Below, piece after piece: positions 33,779 through 42,971 of a stretch of 64,000 nucleotides of DNA. The position numbers and the translations under genes were made by a program. Positions within the stretch are counted from its first letter, which is position 1. Each line of letters opens with the position of its first letter. Under the pieces are notes generated by a model. That model saw only the letters and a program-made list of their open reading frames with translations, was not told where the DNA came from and did no database searches. The DNA comes from Hydrogenoanaerobacterium sp032017025 (GTDB lineage: Bacteria; Bacillota; Clostridia; Oscillospirales; Ruminococcaceae), in NCBI RefSeq assembly GCF_032017025.1, contig NZ_DALZQO010000010.1:37200-101199 (forward strand), given 5' to 3'.

Positions 33779-34558
33779 TTACAATGCCCTCGCCTTTTCT
33801 AAATGCTCCGCAAAAAGGTCGCAGATCCCATCCAGGCTGCCCAGCCCCTGCAGCAGTACCTCTGTCTGGTAGCCCTTTTGCTCCAAAACCGACTTCCAAG
33901 AATCCTCTTCATCGCCTGCCAAGTCATTTTGCGCATGGTCGCCTGCGACAATCATAAACGGCATTAGCCTCACCTTTTTAATCTCGTGCTTCGCTAAGCG
34001 GCCCAATACATAGTCGAGGTCAGGGAAGCCCTCAACCGTACCGACATAAACGCGCTCGTACCCAAGTGAACGGAAGCTGTTCTCCAGCTGGCTGTACGCG
34101 CCGTTGGCAAAATGGTCGGTACCGTGCCCCATCAGCACTAACGCCTCGTCTTTGGCCGGGGCCGGCACTGTCTGCATCACAACCTTGCAGCAATCAATGT
34201 AATCCTGTGCTTCGCTCAACAGCGGTTTGCCAAGTTTTATGCTGGAAAAATGCTGTGCCTGCCCTCCAATTTGTTCGCACATTTTATCGTACTCCACCCC
34301 ATTGATGACATGGGTGGATTGGCACACTACCTCATCGTAGCCCCGCTGCACAAGACGCAGCAGCAGTTGTTCAGGGTTATCTACCGTAATGCCCTGTGTT
34401 TTTTGCAGCTTGCGAATTACCATGCCGGAAGTAAACGCACGAAACAAGTCGTATTCCGGCATTGCCCCGTGCAGGCGCTGCTCAATTTTCTCAATGGCTG
34501 CCATAGCATCGGGATAGGTTGTTCCAAAGCTGATAACGACCAGCGCTTTCTTGTTCAT
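33779..34558 (-). CDS. cbiK: Sirohydrochlorin cobaltochelatase CbiK
   Basis: A 259-residue class-II chelatase. Begins KKALVVISFGTTYPDAMAAIEKIE. The metal-site histidines are in the VCQSTHVINGVEYDK and LVLMGHGTDHFANGAYSQLE segments, and a C-terminal LMPFMIVAGDHAQNDLAG follows. It inserts cobalt in the anaerobic cobalamin route. No other cobalamin genes are adjacent, so the pathway is either elsewhere or incomplete. The ATG has GGAGGAAC upstream. Confidence 0.92.
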   Translation of the reverse strand: MNKKALVVISFGTTYPDAMAAIEKIEQRLHGAMPEYDLFRAFTSGMVIRKLQKTQGITVDNPEQLLLRLVQRGYDEVVCQSTHVINGVEYDKMCEQIGGQAQHFSSIKLGKPLLSEAQDYIDCCKVVMQTVPAPAKDEALVLMGHGTDHFANGAYSQLENSFRSLGYERVYVGTVEGFPDLDYVLGRLAKHEIKKVRLMPFMIVAGDHAQNDLAGDEEDSWKSVLEQKGYQTEVLLQGLGSLDGICDLFAEHLEKARAL

Positions 34559-34648
34559 GGCAAGTTCCTCCGTGATGACTTTTTATCGTTTAGAAATAAC
34601 GACATTCTGTTTCATATTATAGCATTTTTTCTGCCTGTTTGAAAGGAC

Positions 34649-34690
34649 AAAAAACACACCCATGGCCAGCCGCCACAGGTGTGTTTTGTT
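34649..34690 (-). terminator. Terminator of the ADP-ribosylglycohydrolase operon
   Basis: AAACACACC and GGTGTGTTT pair around 17 bases; on the minus strand the right arm runs into TTTTTTGTCC. It lies just after the last gene of the operon. Confidence 0.8.
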
Positions 34691-34716
34691 TTGCTTTGTA
34701 CAAGAGATGATATTTC

Positions 34717-35700
34717 CTAGATAAGGTCTGCCAGCTGTTCGCCGATGTGAATGAGATCGATGCCTTTGGTAAAGGAAAGACAGGTGCCTGACGGGTAGCG
34801 TGTTTTTTCCACCCAGTGCGAGGGAATGGCACCTACACCGTATTTCGCACCCAGAATGGCACCGGCAACCGCACCGATGGTATCCGCATCGCGCGCGAAG
34901 TTGCCCGCCACGATAACACCTGTTTTAAAGTCTTTGTGCGCTAATTTGAGCGCAGCAAACGCAGACGGAATTGCCTCCGCAGTGGTGGCCCATGTGCTGG
35001 CACGCAGCTCATCATGCAGCGGCATCCATGCATCGATAAGAGAACCATTTGCTTTTTCAATAATTTCAAACGCGAGGTTCATATTGTAATACAGCCATGA
35101 ATCGGTGGGGATAGGTTTCATCGCAGCTTCGATGATTTCATCCATCGTTCCGTCCACCATAGCAATCGAGACAGCCGCCGCAACCGCTTGTGCACCCCAG
35201 ATACCGTCTGCATAATGGCTGATGGACGCATCAATTTCTGCCATTGCCGCCGCACGCTCGGGGTCACCCGCGCAGATAACGCCGACAGGCGGAATGCGCA
35301 TAGCTGTACCGTCACTTAGGTGAAAGGTGCTGTACTTGCCCGATTCAGGCGGACGTAGCCCTCTGCGCAGGTTGTTTGCGGCAGAAATTTCACTTGCCCC
35401 ACCGCGCTTAAATTCGTCCTGTACCACAACATCCTCAAACCACGCTTTTACTACCTCGTCTGTAGTCAGCTTGCCCTTGCAGCCAATCAATGTTTTGGCG
35501 GTAAGCAGTGCAAACTCGGTGTCATCCGTGCTCCATGTAGCACCGCTGTTAAAATCGGTAGTGATGCCATAATTGACGCGGTTATCCTGCATTCTGGAAG
35601 CATCGCCAAAGGAATCACCGATGGCAAGCCCGCAGATGCAGCCGACTGCTTTGTTCCTTGCGAGGTTTTTGTCCGCCTTGAGCTGTGCTGTTGTTATCAT
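34717..35700 (-). CDS. ADP-ribosylglycohydrolase-family protein (short)
   Basis: A 327-residue single-domain protein. The ADP-ribosylglycohydrolase (DraG/ARH) signature is present: AVGCICGLAIGDSFGDASRM, the first acidic pair in WSTDDTEFALLTAKTL, GGASEIS, and the second pair in NFARDADTIGAVAGAILGAKYG, the metal-binding aspartates of these Mg-dependent hydrolases. Cytoplasmic. The family removes ADP-ribose from protein or splits related ribosyl bonds, but many members linked to sugar ABC transporters have unknown substrates. Last gene of the GntR operon, 24 bases after the larger paralogue. Confidence 0.9.
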   Translation of the reverse strand: MITTAQLKADKNLARNKAVGCICGLAIGDSFGDASRMQDNRVNYGITTDFNSGATWSTDDTEFALLTAKTLIGCKGKLTTDEVVKAWFEDVVVQDEFKRGGASEISAANNLRRGLRPPESGKYSTFHLSDGTAMRIPPVGVICAGDPERAAAMAEIDASISHYADGIWGAQAVAAAVSIAMVDGTMDEIIEAAMKPIPTDSWLYYNMNLAFEIIEKANGSLIDAWMPLHDELRASTWATTAEAIPSAFAALKLAHKDFKTGVIVAGNFARDADTIGAVAGAILGAKYGVGAIPSHWVEKTRYPSGTCLSFTKGIDLIHIGEQLADLI

Positions 35701-35724
35701 TACTGTTCCCCTTTTCGTACAAGA

Positions 35725-37821
35725 TTAAAGTTCTTCAATTGTAAGGTTTCCAAAGCTGCTTCTGCCAAGGGCATACATCGCATAACCCGCCATACCATAA
35801 GCGTGTGTAGAATCGTCTGCATGCAGAAGTTGTCTTCCGTCTACCCATAATGTCAGCGAGTCGCCTTTTGCAAGCAGCTCCACAGTATACTCCCTGTTGT
35901 ATTGCCACTCAAACGGGCAGGTAGCGAGCGACTGCATGCCGCTGTTGTTGCAGAGTATTGCCGCGCCGTCTTTCGTAAACCCGGCATAATAGCCGCGAAG
36001 CGCGCCTTGTACTCTGGCAGACACCAGATGGCTCACCCCCGTATGGGGCATGATTTTACCGGTAACGCGCACGTCACGCATAAAGTAGCTGCCGGTCATC
36101 GCCTCGGCATGCTCCAGGCACATCGCCTGCATCAAGCCGTTTTCAATCTCCCACGCGCCATGGTTGTGTGAAAATGGGGTAATGGAGGCAAACTCTTTTT
36201 TCTGCTTGGAGATATCGATGGTGTAGCTTGCCTTGCCTGTAATCGAAAAGTCATCCAGGTACAGGCAGCCGAAGTCTCTGTTTTTTGCGGGGGAATTTGC
36301 TTCAAACAGCAGCCCTACTTCATCTGCCATCGCTCCGTCAAGCTGCGGTATGTTAAAGGTAATGTTCTGCCAGCCTTCTTCTTTAATTACCATACCGCCC
36401 AACAGAACATCCTGCTTTGTGGTGGAATTGCGCACATAGGGGTTCAGTATGATGCTCTCACCGCTAAAGCGGTCGGCATACACCATCATCGAAACGGTCT
36501 GCCCCGGGTAAGCTGTGGGTGAAAACACCGGCATATACCGTTCGTCATCAAAATCGTCACGGCGATAAAACGGCTTGTAGTAGATTTTGCATTTCTGCCC
36601 ACGCGCCATACGGTCGAACAAAATTTCGGCGGAGCCTGTGCCGCTGTACGCACGTAAGGTGGAGTGGCGCAGCGAACACCCGATTTGATTGGAAAGGCGC
36701 AGGTTGTGGGTGGAGCCGGGCAACTCGAAATCGAAGTGGATTTCACCTTCTTTTATGCTGCTTGCAAGCTCTGCGGGTGCCTGCTCGCCTGCAAGGCGGT
36801 AGCCCAGCAGCACCAGCTCTTTCGAGTAGGTGGGGATATCCAGAATGTTGAGGTAACCCGATATGCCCGAAAGAACGATGCCGTCGTTGATCGGCTTACG
36901 GTAATGGTCGGGGATTCCCTCAAGCCCGCAGGCAACACCCAAAATGGTACCCACATTGCCTGCGTTGCAGTCGGTATCCCATCCGCACATGGTGGCAATC
37001 TCTACGGTGCGGGCAAAGTTTTTGCCGTAAAGCATAGCCAGTACGCACACGCCGGCATTGGGGATCATATGGCATACGCCTGTGTATTTGTCGTAGCCCC
37101 AGTTTTGCTGCAGATAAGCAAGGCAGGCGCGCCAGTCGTCGGGGGTGTGGCGGTGGAATTCGCGTACCGCCTTTACCACTTTTGCATAGGTACAGTCGGA
37201 TGGAATCTGTGCGAGGCCCGCATCCAGCAGTTCATCCACATCGGCGGTGTTGTACGCCTCCGCAATACAAGCGGCAATAAATGCACCGCCGTAGATGCCG
37301 TTGCCGCCATGCGAAACACTTGCCGCCATAGAGGCATACTCTGCTGCTTTTTTACTGTTGCCGGGGAATACCAGCCCCCAGGTATCGACAAAAATCTGCC
37401 CGCCGATCTGCTCTGCCATAATCAGCCCGTTGGTTGCCGCCGAGCCCGACTGAGGTGCCGGCATGCCCGCCTTTAGGTTGAGGTAAGCGGTGTGCTCGGT
37501 GCTCACACCGTACCCGCCCCACCAGAACATGCCTACCCCTTCTCTGGAGTAGTTGAGCCATGCGTTTGCAACATCCTGCGGGGTAAGCTCTCTGTCCTTG
37601 GCGTCGTCGTATAATGCACGCAAGAAGAATACCGGCCCGTTTGCGTCATCGTCGGCTGCAAAATTTTTAAAATCTTTTACATAGCCGGTAATATCACCGT
37701 AAAACCGCTCAATCCGCTCACTCGTCCAGGCGGTTGGTTCTACCGGTGCACCCAAACGGATGCCGACATTCATGCCAATAAAACCCGCGTAGGTTTTTTC
37801 AAGATAATTTTTTGGAATCAT
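35725..37821 (-). CDS. ADP-ribosylglycohydrolase-family protein fused to beta-sandwich domains
   Basis: A 698-residue protein. Residues 1 to about 345 are an ARH/DraG domain: YAGFIGMNVGIRLGAPVEP, acidic triplet in FAADDDANGPVFFLRALYD, and the C-terminal metal motif MCGWDTDCNAGNVGTILGVACGLEG. The remaining 350 residues are beta-rich and resemble two carbohydrate-binding or LamG-like sandwiches (WQNITFNIPQLDG..., CLYLDDFSITGKA; YTVELLAKGDSLTLWVDGRQLLHADD). No signal peptide is present, so the binding domains act inside the cell. Start ATG 37821 with GAGGTG; an ATG four codons earlier is possible. Confidence 0.85.
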   Translation of the reverse strand: MIPKNYLEKTYAGFIGMNVGIRLGAPVEPTAWTSERIERFYGDITGYVKDFKNFAADDDANGPVFFLRALYDDAKDRELTPQDVANAWLNYSREGVGMFWWGGYGVSTEHTAYLNLKAGMPAPQSGSAATNGLIMAEQIGGQIFVDTWGLVFPGNSKKAAEYASMAASVSHGGNGIYGGAFIAACIAEAYNTADVDELLDAGLAQIPSDCTYAKVVKAVREFHRHTPDDWRACLAYLQQNWGYDKYTGVCHMIPNAGVCVLAMLYGKNFARTVEIATMCGWDTDCNAGNVGTILGVACGLEGIPDHYRKPINDGIVLSGISGYLNILDIPTYSKELVLLGYRLAGEQAPAELASSIKEGEIHFDFELPGSTHNLRLSNQIGCSLRHSTLRAYSGTGSAEILFDRMARGQKCKIYYKPFYRRDDFDDERYMPVFSPTAYPGQTVSMMVYADRFSGESIILNPYVRNSTTKQDVLLGGMVIKEEGWQNITFNIPQLDGAMADEVGLLFEANSPAKNRDFGCLYLDDFSITGKASYTIDISKQKKEFASITPFSHNHGAWEIENGLMQAMCLEHAEAMTGSYFMRDVRVTGKIMPHTGVSHLVSARVQGALRGYYAGFTKDGAAILCNNSGMQSLATCPFEWQYNREYTVELLAKGDSLTLWVDGRQLLHADDSTHAYGMAGYAMYALGRSSFGNLTIEEL

Positions 37822-37885
37822 TTTGCACCTCATAGTTTAGGAGTACCTCCCCCTGTCACCAGAGAGAGGTACCGTTTTTAGGTGG

Positions 37886-39385
37886 TTAACCCAGCTGTTC
37901 TGCTAAATATTCACTGATTTCCTCGCCGCCTGCAGCGTTCCACTTGGTGACAAACTCATCAAAGCTGTCGATACTTTTCACACCGCGGATAATATCGGTG
38001 GAATACTCGGTGTACAGCTTATCCATAGCGTCTTTCAGCGGCAGAAGGTCGTCGGGGAGGATGACGTTGGTATCGCCCGCGTAGTATTTGGTTGCCGCCT
38101 CAAGAGATGCAACCGCGGGTTCGGTAAGCACTTCGCCGTTTACCGTAGAGGTATCGAGACCTTCTATTGTTGGCCAGAAGCGTGCCCACCACTCGGGGAA
38201 TTTTTCGGTAAGCTTGAACTTTCCACCCTCGTCGGTGTAATGAACATCCTTAAGACCGAGCTTATCAAGCTTTCTGCCCTCAGTACCCGCCATATACTCC
38301 AGTACTGCCCATGCAGCATCCTTTGCCTGAGAATCGGCATTGATTGCAAAGCCGCGCGATTCTTTGGTAACGTCGATGGACTGGTAAGCCTGCGAAACAC
38401 CTTTGGCTGCAGGCAAAACGGTAAGCTGCGCAGCTGCGCCCTTGGTTTGAACCATCTTGTTGTTGTATACGTTGACTACGTCGCCGGCTGTGCCCGAAAC
38501 AAAGCCTGCCTGGCCTTCATAGAATGCCTGCTCCATGGTATCCCACTGCTTGGTGACATACTCTTTGTCGAGCAGACCGTCTGCATACAGCTTTGCATAG
38601 TAAGCAAGCTTATCTTTTTCTGCCTTGGTTGCTTTGGAGTAAACCCACTTGTCGCCCTCTTTTACGATGGTGGCGGTTACACCGAATGCATGGTTAAATA
38701 CGCTGTCGAGCTTTAAGATGGTGCCATCGGTGGTGATTGGCCACTCACAGATGCCCTTATCCTTCATCTCTTTGAACATTGCGTAGTAATTATCGGGGGT
38801 GGGGTTTTCAAGCAGTGCCTTGCCGCTTTCGAGCGAGCTGAACCAGTCACTTCTCATGACAGGAATCTGCACTCTGGCAGGTGCCAGCCAAAGCAGGTAA
38901 GGATAGTTTTTTACAGCCTCGATATTATGCTTTTGCATAATCGATTTTACATTGGTGGAGCCGTCGATATACGAGGTTAGGTCTTCGAGCATGCCCTCCT
39001 GTGCGATAGGCAGGTCGCCGCCCTGGAAATAGATGATATCGGGCGAAATCTGGCCGGTACGAAACGCAATGGGGACTACATCGGCATATTTGCCCGCAGG
39101 CGCTTCGAGAACCTCAAGCTTTACATAGTTGCCTTCGGCAGCCATGCCGGCCTCAATCTGTTTTACAAGCTCTATTACATTTTCTTCGGTTGGAACAACG
39201 TCTTTGCAAAGATAGGTAACGGTTACAGGGGCATCGGGTGTGCCGATTTTGGCAGGCTCAGCTTCCGGTGCCTCGCCGGACGCCGACGGTGTTGACGGTG
39301 CGGGGTTTTGCTGCTTAGAGCCGCAGCCTGCAAATAGTGCCAGAACCATGAGTACTGCCAGAATAAGACTGATCGAACGCTTCAT
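37886..39385 (-). CDS. ABC transporter substrate-binding lipoprotein (sugar type)
   Basis: A 499-residue family-1 extracellular binding protein. The N-terminus MKRSISLILAVLMVLALFAGCGSK is a lipoprotein signal with a lipobox LFAGC. A Ser/Pro/Ala-rich linker follows, then the long binding fold (VTVTYLCKDVVPTEENVIELVKQI..., YFQGGDLPIAQEGMLEDLTSYI, ...WTRP-type ligand loops not obvious). Size and pairing with two LplB/LplC-type permeases point to import of an oligosaccharide or glycoside. No ATPase is encoded here; a shared MsmX-like ATPase would be needed. Ribosome site AGGAGGATT. Confidence 0.92.
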   Translation of the reverse strand: MKRSISLILAVLMVLALFAGCGSKQQNPAPSTPSASGEAPEAEPAKIGTPDAPVTVTYLCKDVVPTEENVIELVKQIEAGMAAEGNYVKLEVLEAPAGKYADVVPIAFRTGQISPDIIYFQGGDLPIAQEGMLEDLTSYIDGSTNVKSIMQKHNIEAVKNYPYLLWLAPARVQIPVMRSDWFSSLESGKALLENPTPDNYYAMFKEMKDKGICEWPITTDGTILKLDSVFNHAFGVTATIVKEGDKWVYSKATKAEKDKLAYYAKLYADGLLDKEYVTKQWDTMEQAFYEGQAGFVSGTAGDVVNVYNNKMVQTKGAAAQLTVLPAAKGVSQAYQSIDVTKESRGFAINADSQAKDAAWAVLEYMAGTEGRKLDKLGLKDVHYTDEGGKFKLTEKFPEWWARFWPTIEGLDTSTVNGEVLTEPAVASLEAATKYYAGDTNVILPDDLLPLKDAMDKLYTEYSTDIIRGVKSIDSFDEFVTKWNAAGGEEISEYLAEQLG

Positions 39386-39420
39386 CTAAAAATCCTCCTT
39401 ATATTTTGTGGTTGCTTTTT

Positions 39421-40317
39421 TTATTCTTTTACTCCTCCACCCATTACGTCCTTGGCATAATACTTTAGAACGATCGGATAGAGCAACAAAATCGGAATAA
39501 TTGCCACGATAATGGTGGCACCCTTGAGCGCATTGTAGTCAATTCGCGCCAAATCATTGTAGTTGTACAGGTTTTGCTGCCCAACAATCGAGACCGTATC
39601 GCCCAAAACCACAAACTGGCGTAAAATTACCTGCAACACCGTATCCTTTGCCTTGGTAAGATAGATGCTCGCCTTGAAGTATTCGTTCCAGCGCACCACC
39701 GCGTAGAACATGGTGATGGTTGCAATGCCCGCCTTGGTCAGCGGGAACACGATGGAGAACAGCATCCGCAAATGGCCCGCTCCGTCAATCGTCGCCGCCT
39801 CGTAGATAGACGAGGGTACCTCCTCAAAGTAACGCATCATAATAATCAAATAGTAAACATTCACTGCGGTGAGCAGAATAACCGACCATTTGCTGCCCAT
39901 CAGCCCAAGCTTTTGAATGACGAGATATTCGGGAACCAAACCCGGCTCAAACAGCATCATAAAGATGAGAAAAATCATAATCGGCTTTTTAAATGCAAGA
40001 TTGGGTCTTGTGAGTACGTAGGCTGCTGTGGTGGTAAGAAGTATGTTGATTGCAGTGCCCACCACGGTGATGACGATTGAGTTCCACAGCGCAGGCATAA
40101 GCACAGGGTGACTGAACACAATGCGGTAGTTGATGAGATCAATATCCTTTGGGATGATCTCAAGCCCGCTCATTGTGACAGATGCCTCGGGGCTGGAAAG
40201 CGAACGCGCCAATATATTCAGTAGCGGTACGATCATGGTAAGTGTGACAGCACCCAGAATAATCATCAGAACAATTTGAGAAAACGTAAATTTTTTATTC
40301 CGCTTCACCTTTACCAC
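39421..40317 (-). CDS. Sugar-type ABC permease, inner-membrane subunit 2
   Basis: A 298-residue permease with six membrane segments. The EAA-loop, EVPSSIYEAATIDGAGHLRMLFSIVFPLTKAGIATI, contains the G in the usual spacing. It matches the LplC/YtcP branch (carbohydrate permease subunit that starts with a basic KRNKKFTF tail). It overlaps the preceding permease gene by 7 bases, so they are translationally coupled. GTG is the start. Confidence 0.92.
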   Translation of the reverse strand: MVKVKRNKKFTFSQIVLMIILGAVTLTMIVPLLNILARSLSSPEASVTMSGLEIIPKDIDLINYRIVFSHPVLMPALWNSIVITVVGTAINILLTTTAAYVLTRPNLAFKKPIMIFLIFMMLFEPGLVPEYLVIQKLGLMGSKWSVILLTAVNVYYLIIMMRYFEEVPSSIYEAATIDGAGHLRMLFSIVFPLTKAGIATITMFYAVVRWNEYFKASIYLTKAKDTVLQVILRQFVVLGDTVSIVGQQNLYNYNDLARIDYNALKGATIIVAIIPILLLYPIVLKYYAKDVMGGGVKE

Positions 40318-41252
40318 ACACCCTTTCCTGTTACTTTTTTGGAAAGCAGGTGCGTGCCCAGTACGAGGAACACACCCACAACACCTTTGATCAGGCTTAC
40401 GGCCGTTGCCAGCGAGTATTGCGCATTTTGAATACCAATGCGGTAAATGTAGGTATCCAGAATATCCACCGCGCTGAGTACCGCGTCGTTTGAGAAGTTG
40501 AGCACCTGATCAAAACCGGCGTTGAGGAAAAAGCCAAGATTTAAAATAAACATGGTAATCATTGGGGTAATCAAAGCCGGTAATATAATCGATTTAATGA
40601 TGTTAATACGGTTGGCGCCGTCGATCTCAGCCGCTTCGTAAAGGCTGGGCGAAATGTTGATGATTGCCGTAAAGTAGAAGATAGAATCCCAACCAATACT
40701 TCGCCATGCCTCAGATAACATTAAAATCCAACGAATTTTTGTTTTATCTGTCATAAAATCAACCGCAGGAATATGAAAGATGCCCAGAATCTGATTCACT
40801 GCACCGGAGGACGGCGACAATGCCGAAATCCAAATGCCCGCAATTACCACCCACGACAGAAAGTGCGGCAGATAGGAAATGACCTGTACATATTTACGAA
40901 ATACGCCAACCCGCAGCTCGTTGAGCAAGATAGCAAACAAAACAAAAAACGGGAACAGAATCACATACTTCATAAAGCTGATGATAAGTGTATTGGAAAG
41001 AATTTCGCCAAACGCGGAGGTTTTGAAAATCATTTTAAAGTACTTTAGCCCTGCAAAGGTCCACGGCCCCCGTGCCTTGTAGTTGTAAAATGCAAGTCTC
41101 ATACCAAGGATGGGCCACAGGCGGAAGATGATAAAATATACAATTGTGGGTGCCAGCATCAGGTACAATATTTTGTCCGCACGAACCTGCCGCCATAGTT
41201 TTTGTGGGTTCAGCTTCACCTTCGGAGGCTTATTTGATTTTGTGAATGTCAT
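40311..41252 (-). CDS. Sugar-type ABC permease, inner-membrane subunit 1
   Basis: A 313-residue permease of the LplB type. Begins with a basic cytoplasmic tail (KPPKVKLNPQKLWRQVRADK), then membrane segments (ILYLMLAPTIVYFIIFRLWP) and the EAA-loop SPSLYEAAEIDGANRINIIKSIILPALI. Forms a heterodimer with subunit 2. Encoded 12 bases after the DUF4387 gene. Confidence 0.92.
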   Translation of the reverse strand: MTFTKSNKPPKVKLNPQKLWRQVRADKILYLMLAPTIVYFIIFRLWPILGMRLAFYNYKARGPWTFAGLKYFKMIFKTSAFGEILSNTLIISFMKYVILFPFFVLFAILLNELRVGVFRKYVQVISYLPHFLSWVVIAGIWISALSPSSGAVNQILGIFHIPAVDFMTDKTKIRWILMLSEAWRSIGWDSIFYFTAIINISPSLYEAAEIDGANRINIIKSIILPALITPMITMFILNLGFFLNAGFDQVLNFSNDAVLSAVDILDTYIYRIGIQNAQYSLATAVSLIKGVVGVFLVLGTHLLSKKVTGKGVW

Positions 41253-41264
41253 AATACTCCCCCT

Positions 41265-41576
41265 TTACGGAATCAGAATATCCATGAGTGGGGCGTGCTG
41301 CTGCGCGCCGTATACATCACGGTCACAACAGGTACCGGAAGAAACCGCCCTGTTGTAAGTTATTTTAATACCAAGCCCTTTTTCAAAAAATACAATGCCG
41401 CAAATATCCTTGGGCTTCAGCTGATAAAGCTTGCAGATATTATCCATATTGATAATTCCACTGTCTGCTACTCTGTGGTAGTTTTCGGGCTTGTCAAACA
41501 GCACATCCAGTGTAATTTCAAACGGCCCGCTGTTTTTGCTTCTGAGCACCTTTGCCAAATCAACCAGCTTATCCAT
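41265..41576 (-). CDS. DUF4387-family protein
   Basis: A 103-residue protein. The order KLVDLAKVLRSKNSGPFEITLDVLF, YHRVADSGIINMDNICKLY and FFEKGLGIKITYNRA fits the DUF4387 family, which is nearly always encoded next to an AtuA-family protein, as here (11 bases away). Role unknown, but pairing suggests a two-subunit enzyme or binding partner in carboxylic-acid or terpenoid metabolism. Confidence 0.85.
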   Translation of the reverse strand: MDKLVDLAKVLRSKNSGPFEITLDVLFDKPENYHRVADSGIINMDNICKLYQLKPKDICGIVFFEKGLGIKITYNRAVSSGTCCDRDVYGAQQHAPLMDILIP

Positions 41577-41587
41577 CTGCTCCCCCC

Positions 41588-42961
41588 CTATCTTACACTG
41601 TATTCAATGGGGAACAGCGCTTTGCCATTTACTGTTTCCATCAAATGATACACCGAAAATTCGTACACTGCACCAAACTCAACATCGCTCGGCGCAAACG
41701 GAAATGCCAGATTACCAGCTGTGGATTTTCTGCCCTCGTAGCCGTAGTGCATAAAGGTAGAACGCACGGCACTGCACAGCGCCGATGCCTCGCTTTGGGT
41801 TTGAGCAATCACCTCAAACAGTACCCCAATTTCGTGCCCTGCTGTGTTGTTGGGTTCCAACGCACCCATGACACCGTTTTTTCCGTAGTTGTAAAAGTGA
41901 ATCTCATAGCGGTCGCGTGGAATCTCGGAGAACTGGTTCATTACGCTGTTTTTCACCAGCTCCTCAACCTCCTCTACCTTTTCTACCAGCAGAGGGTCAC
42001 GGATGCCCGCAACTACAAAGGTTCTGTACGCGACCCGCCGTGCGCCCTCCAGCTTGATTTGGTACACCGGCGTATTTTTTATGCGGCTGCCGCTTACGCG
42101 CACACGCCCGCCGCCGCAATCGGTAAACTCACAGTTTTCCAAATCCAGTATGATGCCGGGGCCGTGCAATATGTAAGGGTGATCTTTTTCATAGAACGTG
42201 TGTGCCGCCACGCTTACCGTGGTGCATTTGCGCTCAGGATTGGTGGGGTAAACCTCAAAGCAGTCCTCATACAGCACACCCATCATACAGTCCTTGGTTG
42301 TGCCTGGTTCGCAGCAAAGCGCACCGCACTCCAGCACCTTGCCCATGTGGTAGGCAAGCGCTTCGTCAAAACCGGCAGATACCCCCGCCGCTGCAAACGG
42401 TGAAGGGTCATATGCCCTGCCGCAAATGATGAGCTGCGCCCCACTCTCCAGTGCTTCGAGGATCGGCTCAATGCCCATCTGTGCCACCACTCCGGTGGTT
42501 TGCTCCAGCGCTTCCTCGGTAAGCTCCGGCACGGCATCTCCCAGCGGGGTCACCTTACCCTGCTGCATGCCTTCACGGATAACCGACTTTGGGATATCCG
42601 CCCAGATGATTGCCTGTTTTATGTTGGTAAGGTTCTTCTCTGCGAACACCTCGTCAATAATTTCAAGCGTCCACTGTACATGCGACTTACCACCACTGCC
42701 GCCTGCCGAACCAATAATCACCGGTATATTATACTGAGCACCCGCTGTAATCAGGCGCTCCAAATCTTTTTTACAAGCCTGCCGGCTCACAATTGCTGTA
42801 TTGGCACCAAGCTTATGCGGCCCTGCGTCTGTAGAGCCCGCGTCCACTACAATTGCATTCGGCTGGTCTTTCAAGCCATTTTCAAATGATTCTGTCGGAA
42901 ATCCGTAGCCCAAAATGCCACAGGGTGACAGAATTTTGAAACATTTTTTCATCTCTAGCAC
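41588..42961 (-). CDS. AtuA-family (acyclic terpene utilisation-like) protein
   Basis: A 457-residue protein with the AtuA/DUF1446 signature: GILGYGFPTESFENGL, NAIVVDAGSTDAGPHKLGAN, a Gly-rich IGSAGGSGGKSHVQW and ICGRAYDPSPFAAAGV. The family is named for acyclic terpene catabolism in Pseudomonas, where it is of uncertain biochemical role; related proteins occur in pathways with DUF4387 and hydroxy-acid enzymes. Start GTG 42961, or ATG 42952. Second gene of the operon, 10 bases after gntR. Confidence 0.85.
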   Translation of the reverse strand: MLEMKKCFKILSPCGILGYGFPTESFENGLKDQPNAIVVDAGSTDAGPHKLGANTAIVSRQACKKDLERLITAGAQYNIPVIIGSAGGSGGKSHVQWTLEIIDEVFAEKNLTNIKQAIIWADIPKSVIREGMQQGKVTPLGDAVPELTEEALEQTTGVVAQMGIEPILEALESGAQLIICGRAYDPSPFAAAGVSAGFDEALAYHMGKVLECGALCCEPGTTKDCMMGVLYEDCFEVYPTNPERKCTTVSVAAHTFYEKDHPYILHGPGIILDLENCEFTDCGGGRVRVSGSRIKNTPVYQIKLEGARRVAYRTFVVAGIRDPLLVEKVEEVEELVKNSVMNQFSEIPRDRYEIHFYNYGKNGVMGALEPNNTAGHEIGVLFEVIAQTQSEASALCSAVRSTFMHYGYEGRKSTAGNLAFPFAPSDVEFGAVYEFSVYHLMETVNGKALFPIEYSVR

Positions 42962-42971
42962 TTCCTAACAT

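Noticed and set aside
36664..37476. 270-residue plus-strand frame
   Set aside because: Antisense to the fused ADP-ribosylglycohydrolase gene, GC-driven, with no family pattern.
41552..42403. 283-residue plus-strand frame
   Set aside because: Lies wholly antisense to the AtuA-family gene; composition and lack of ribosome site mark it as a shadow.
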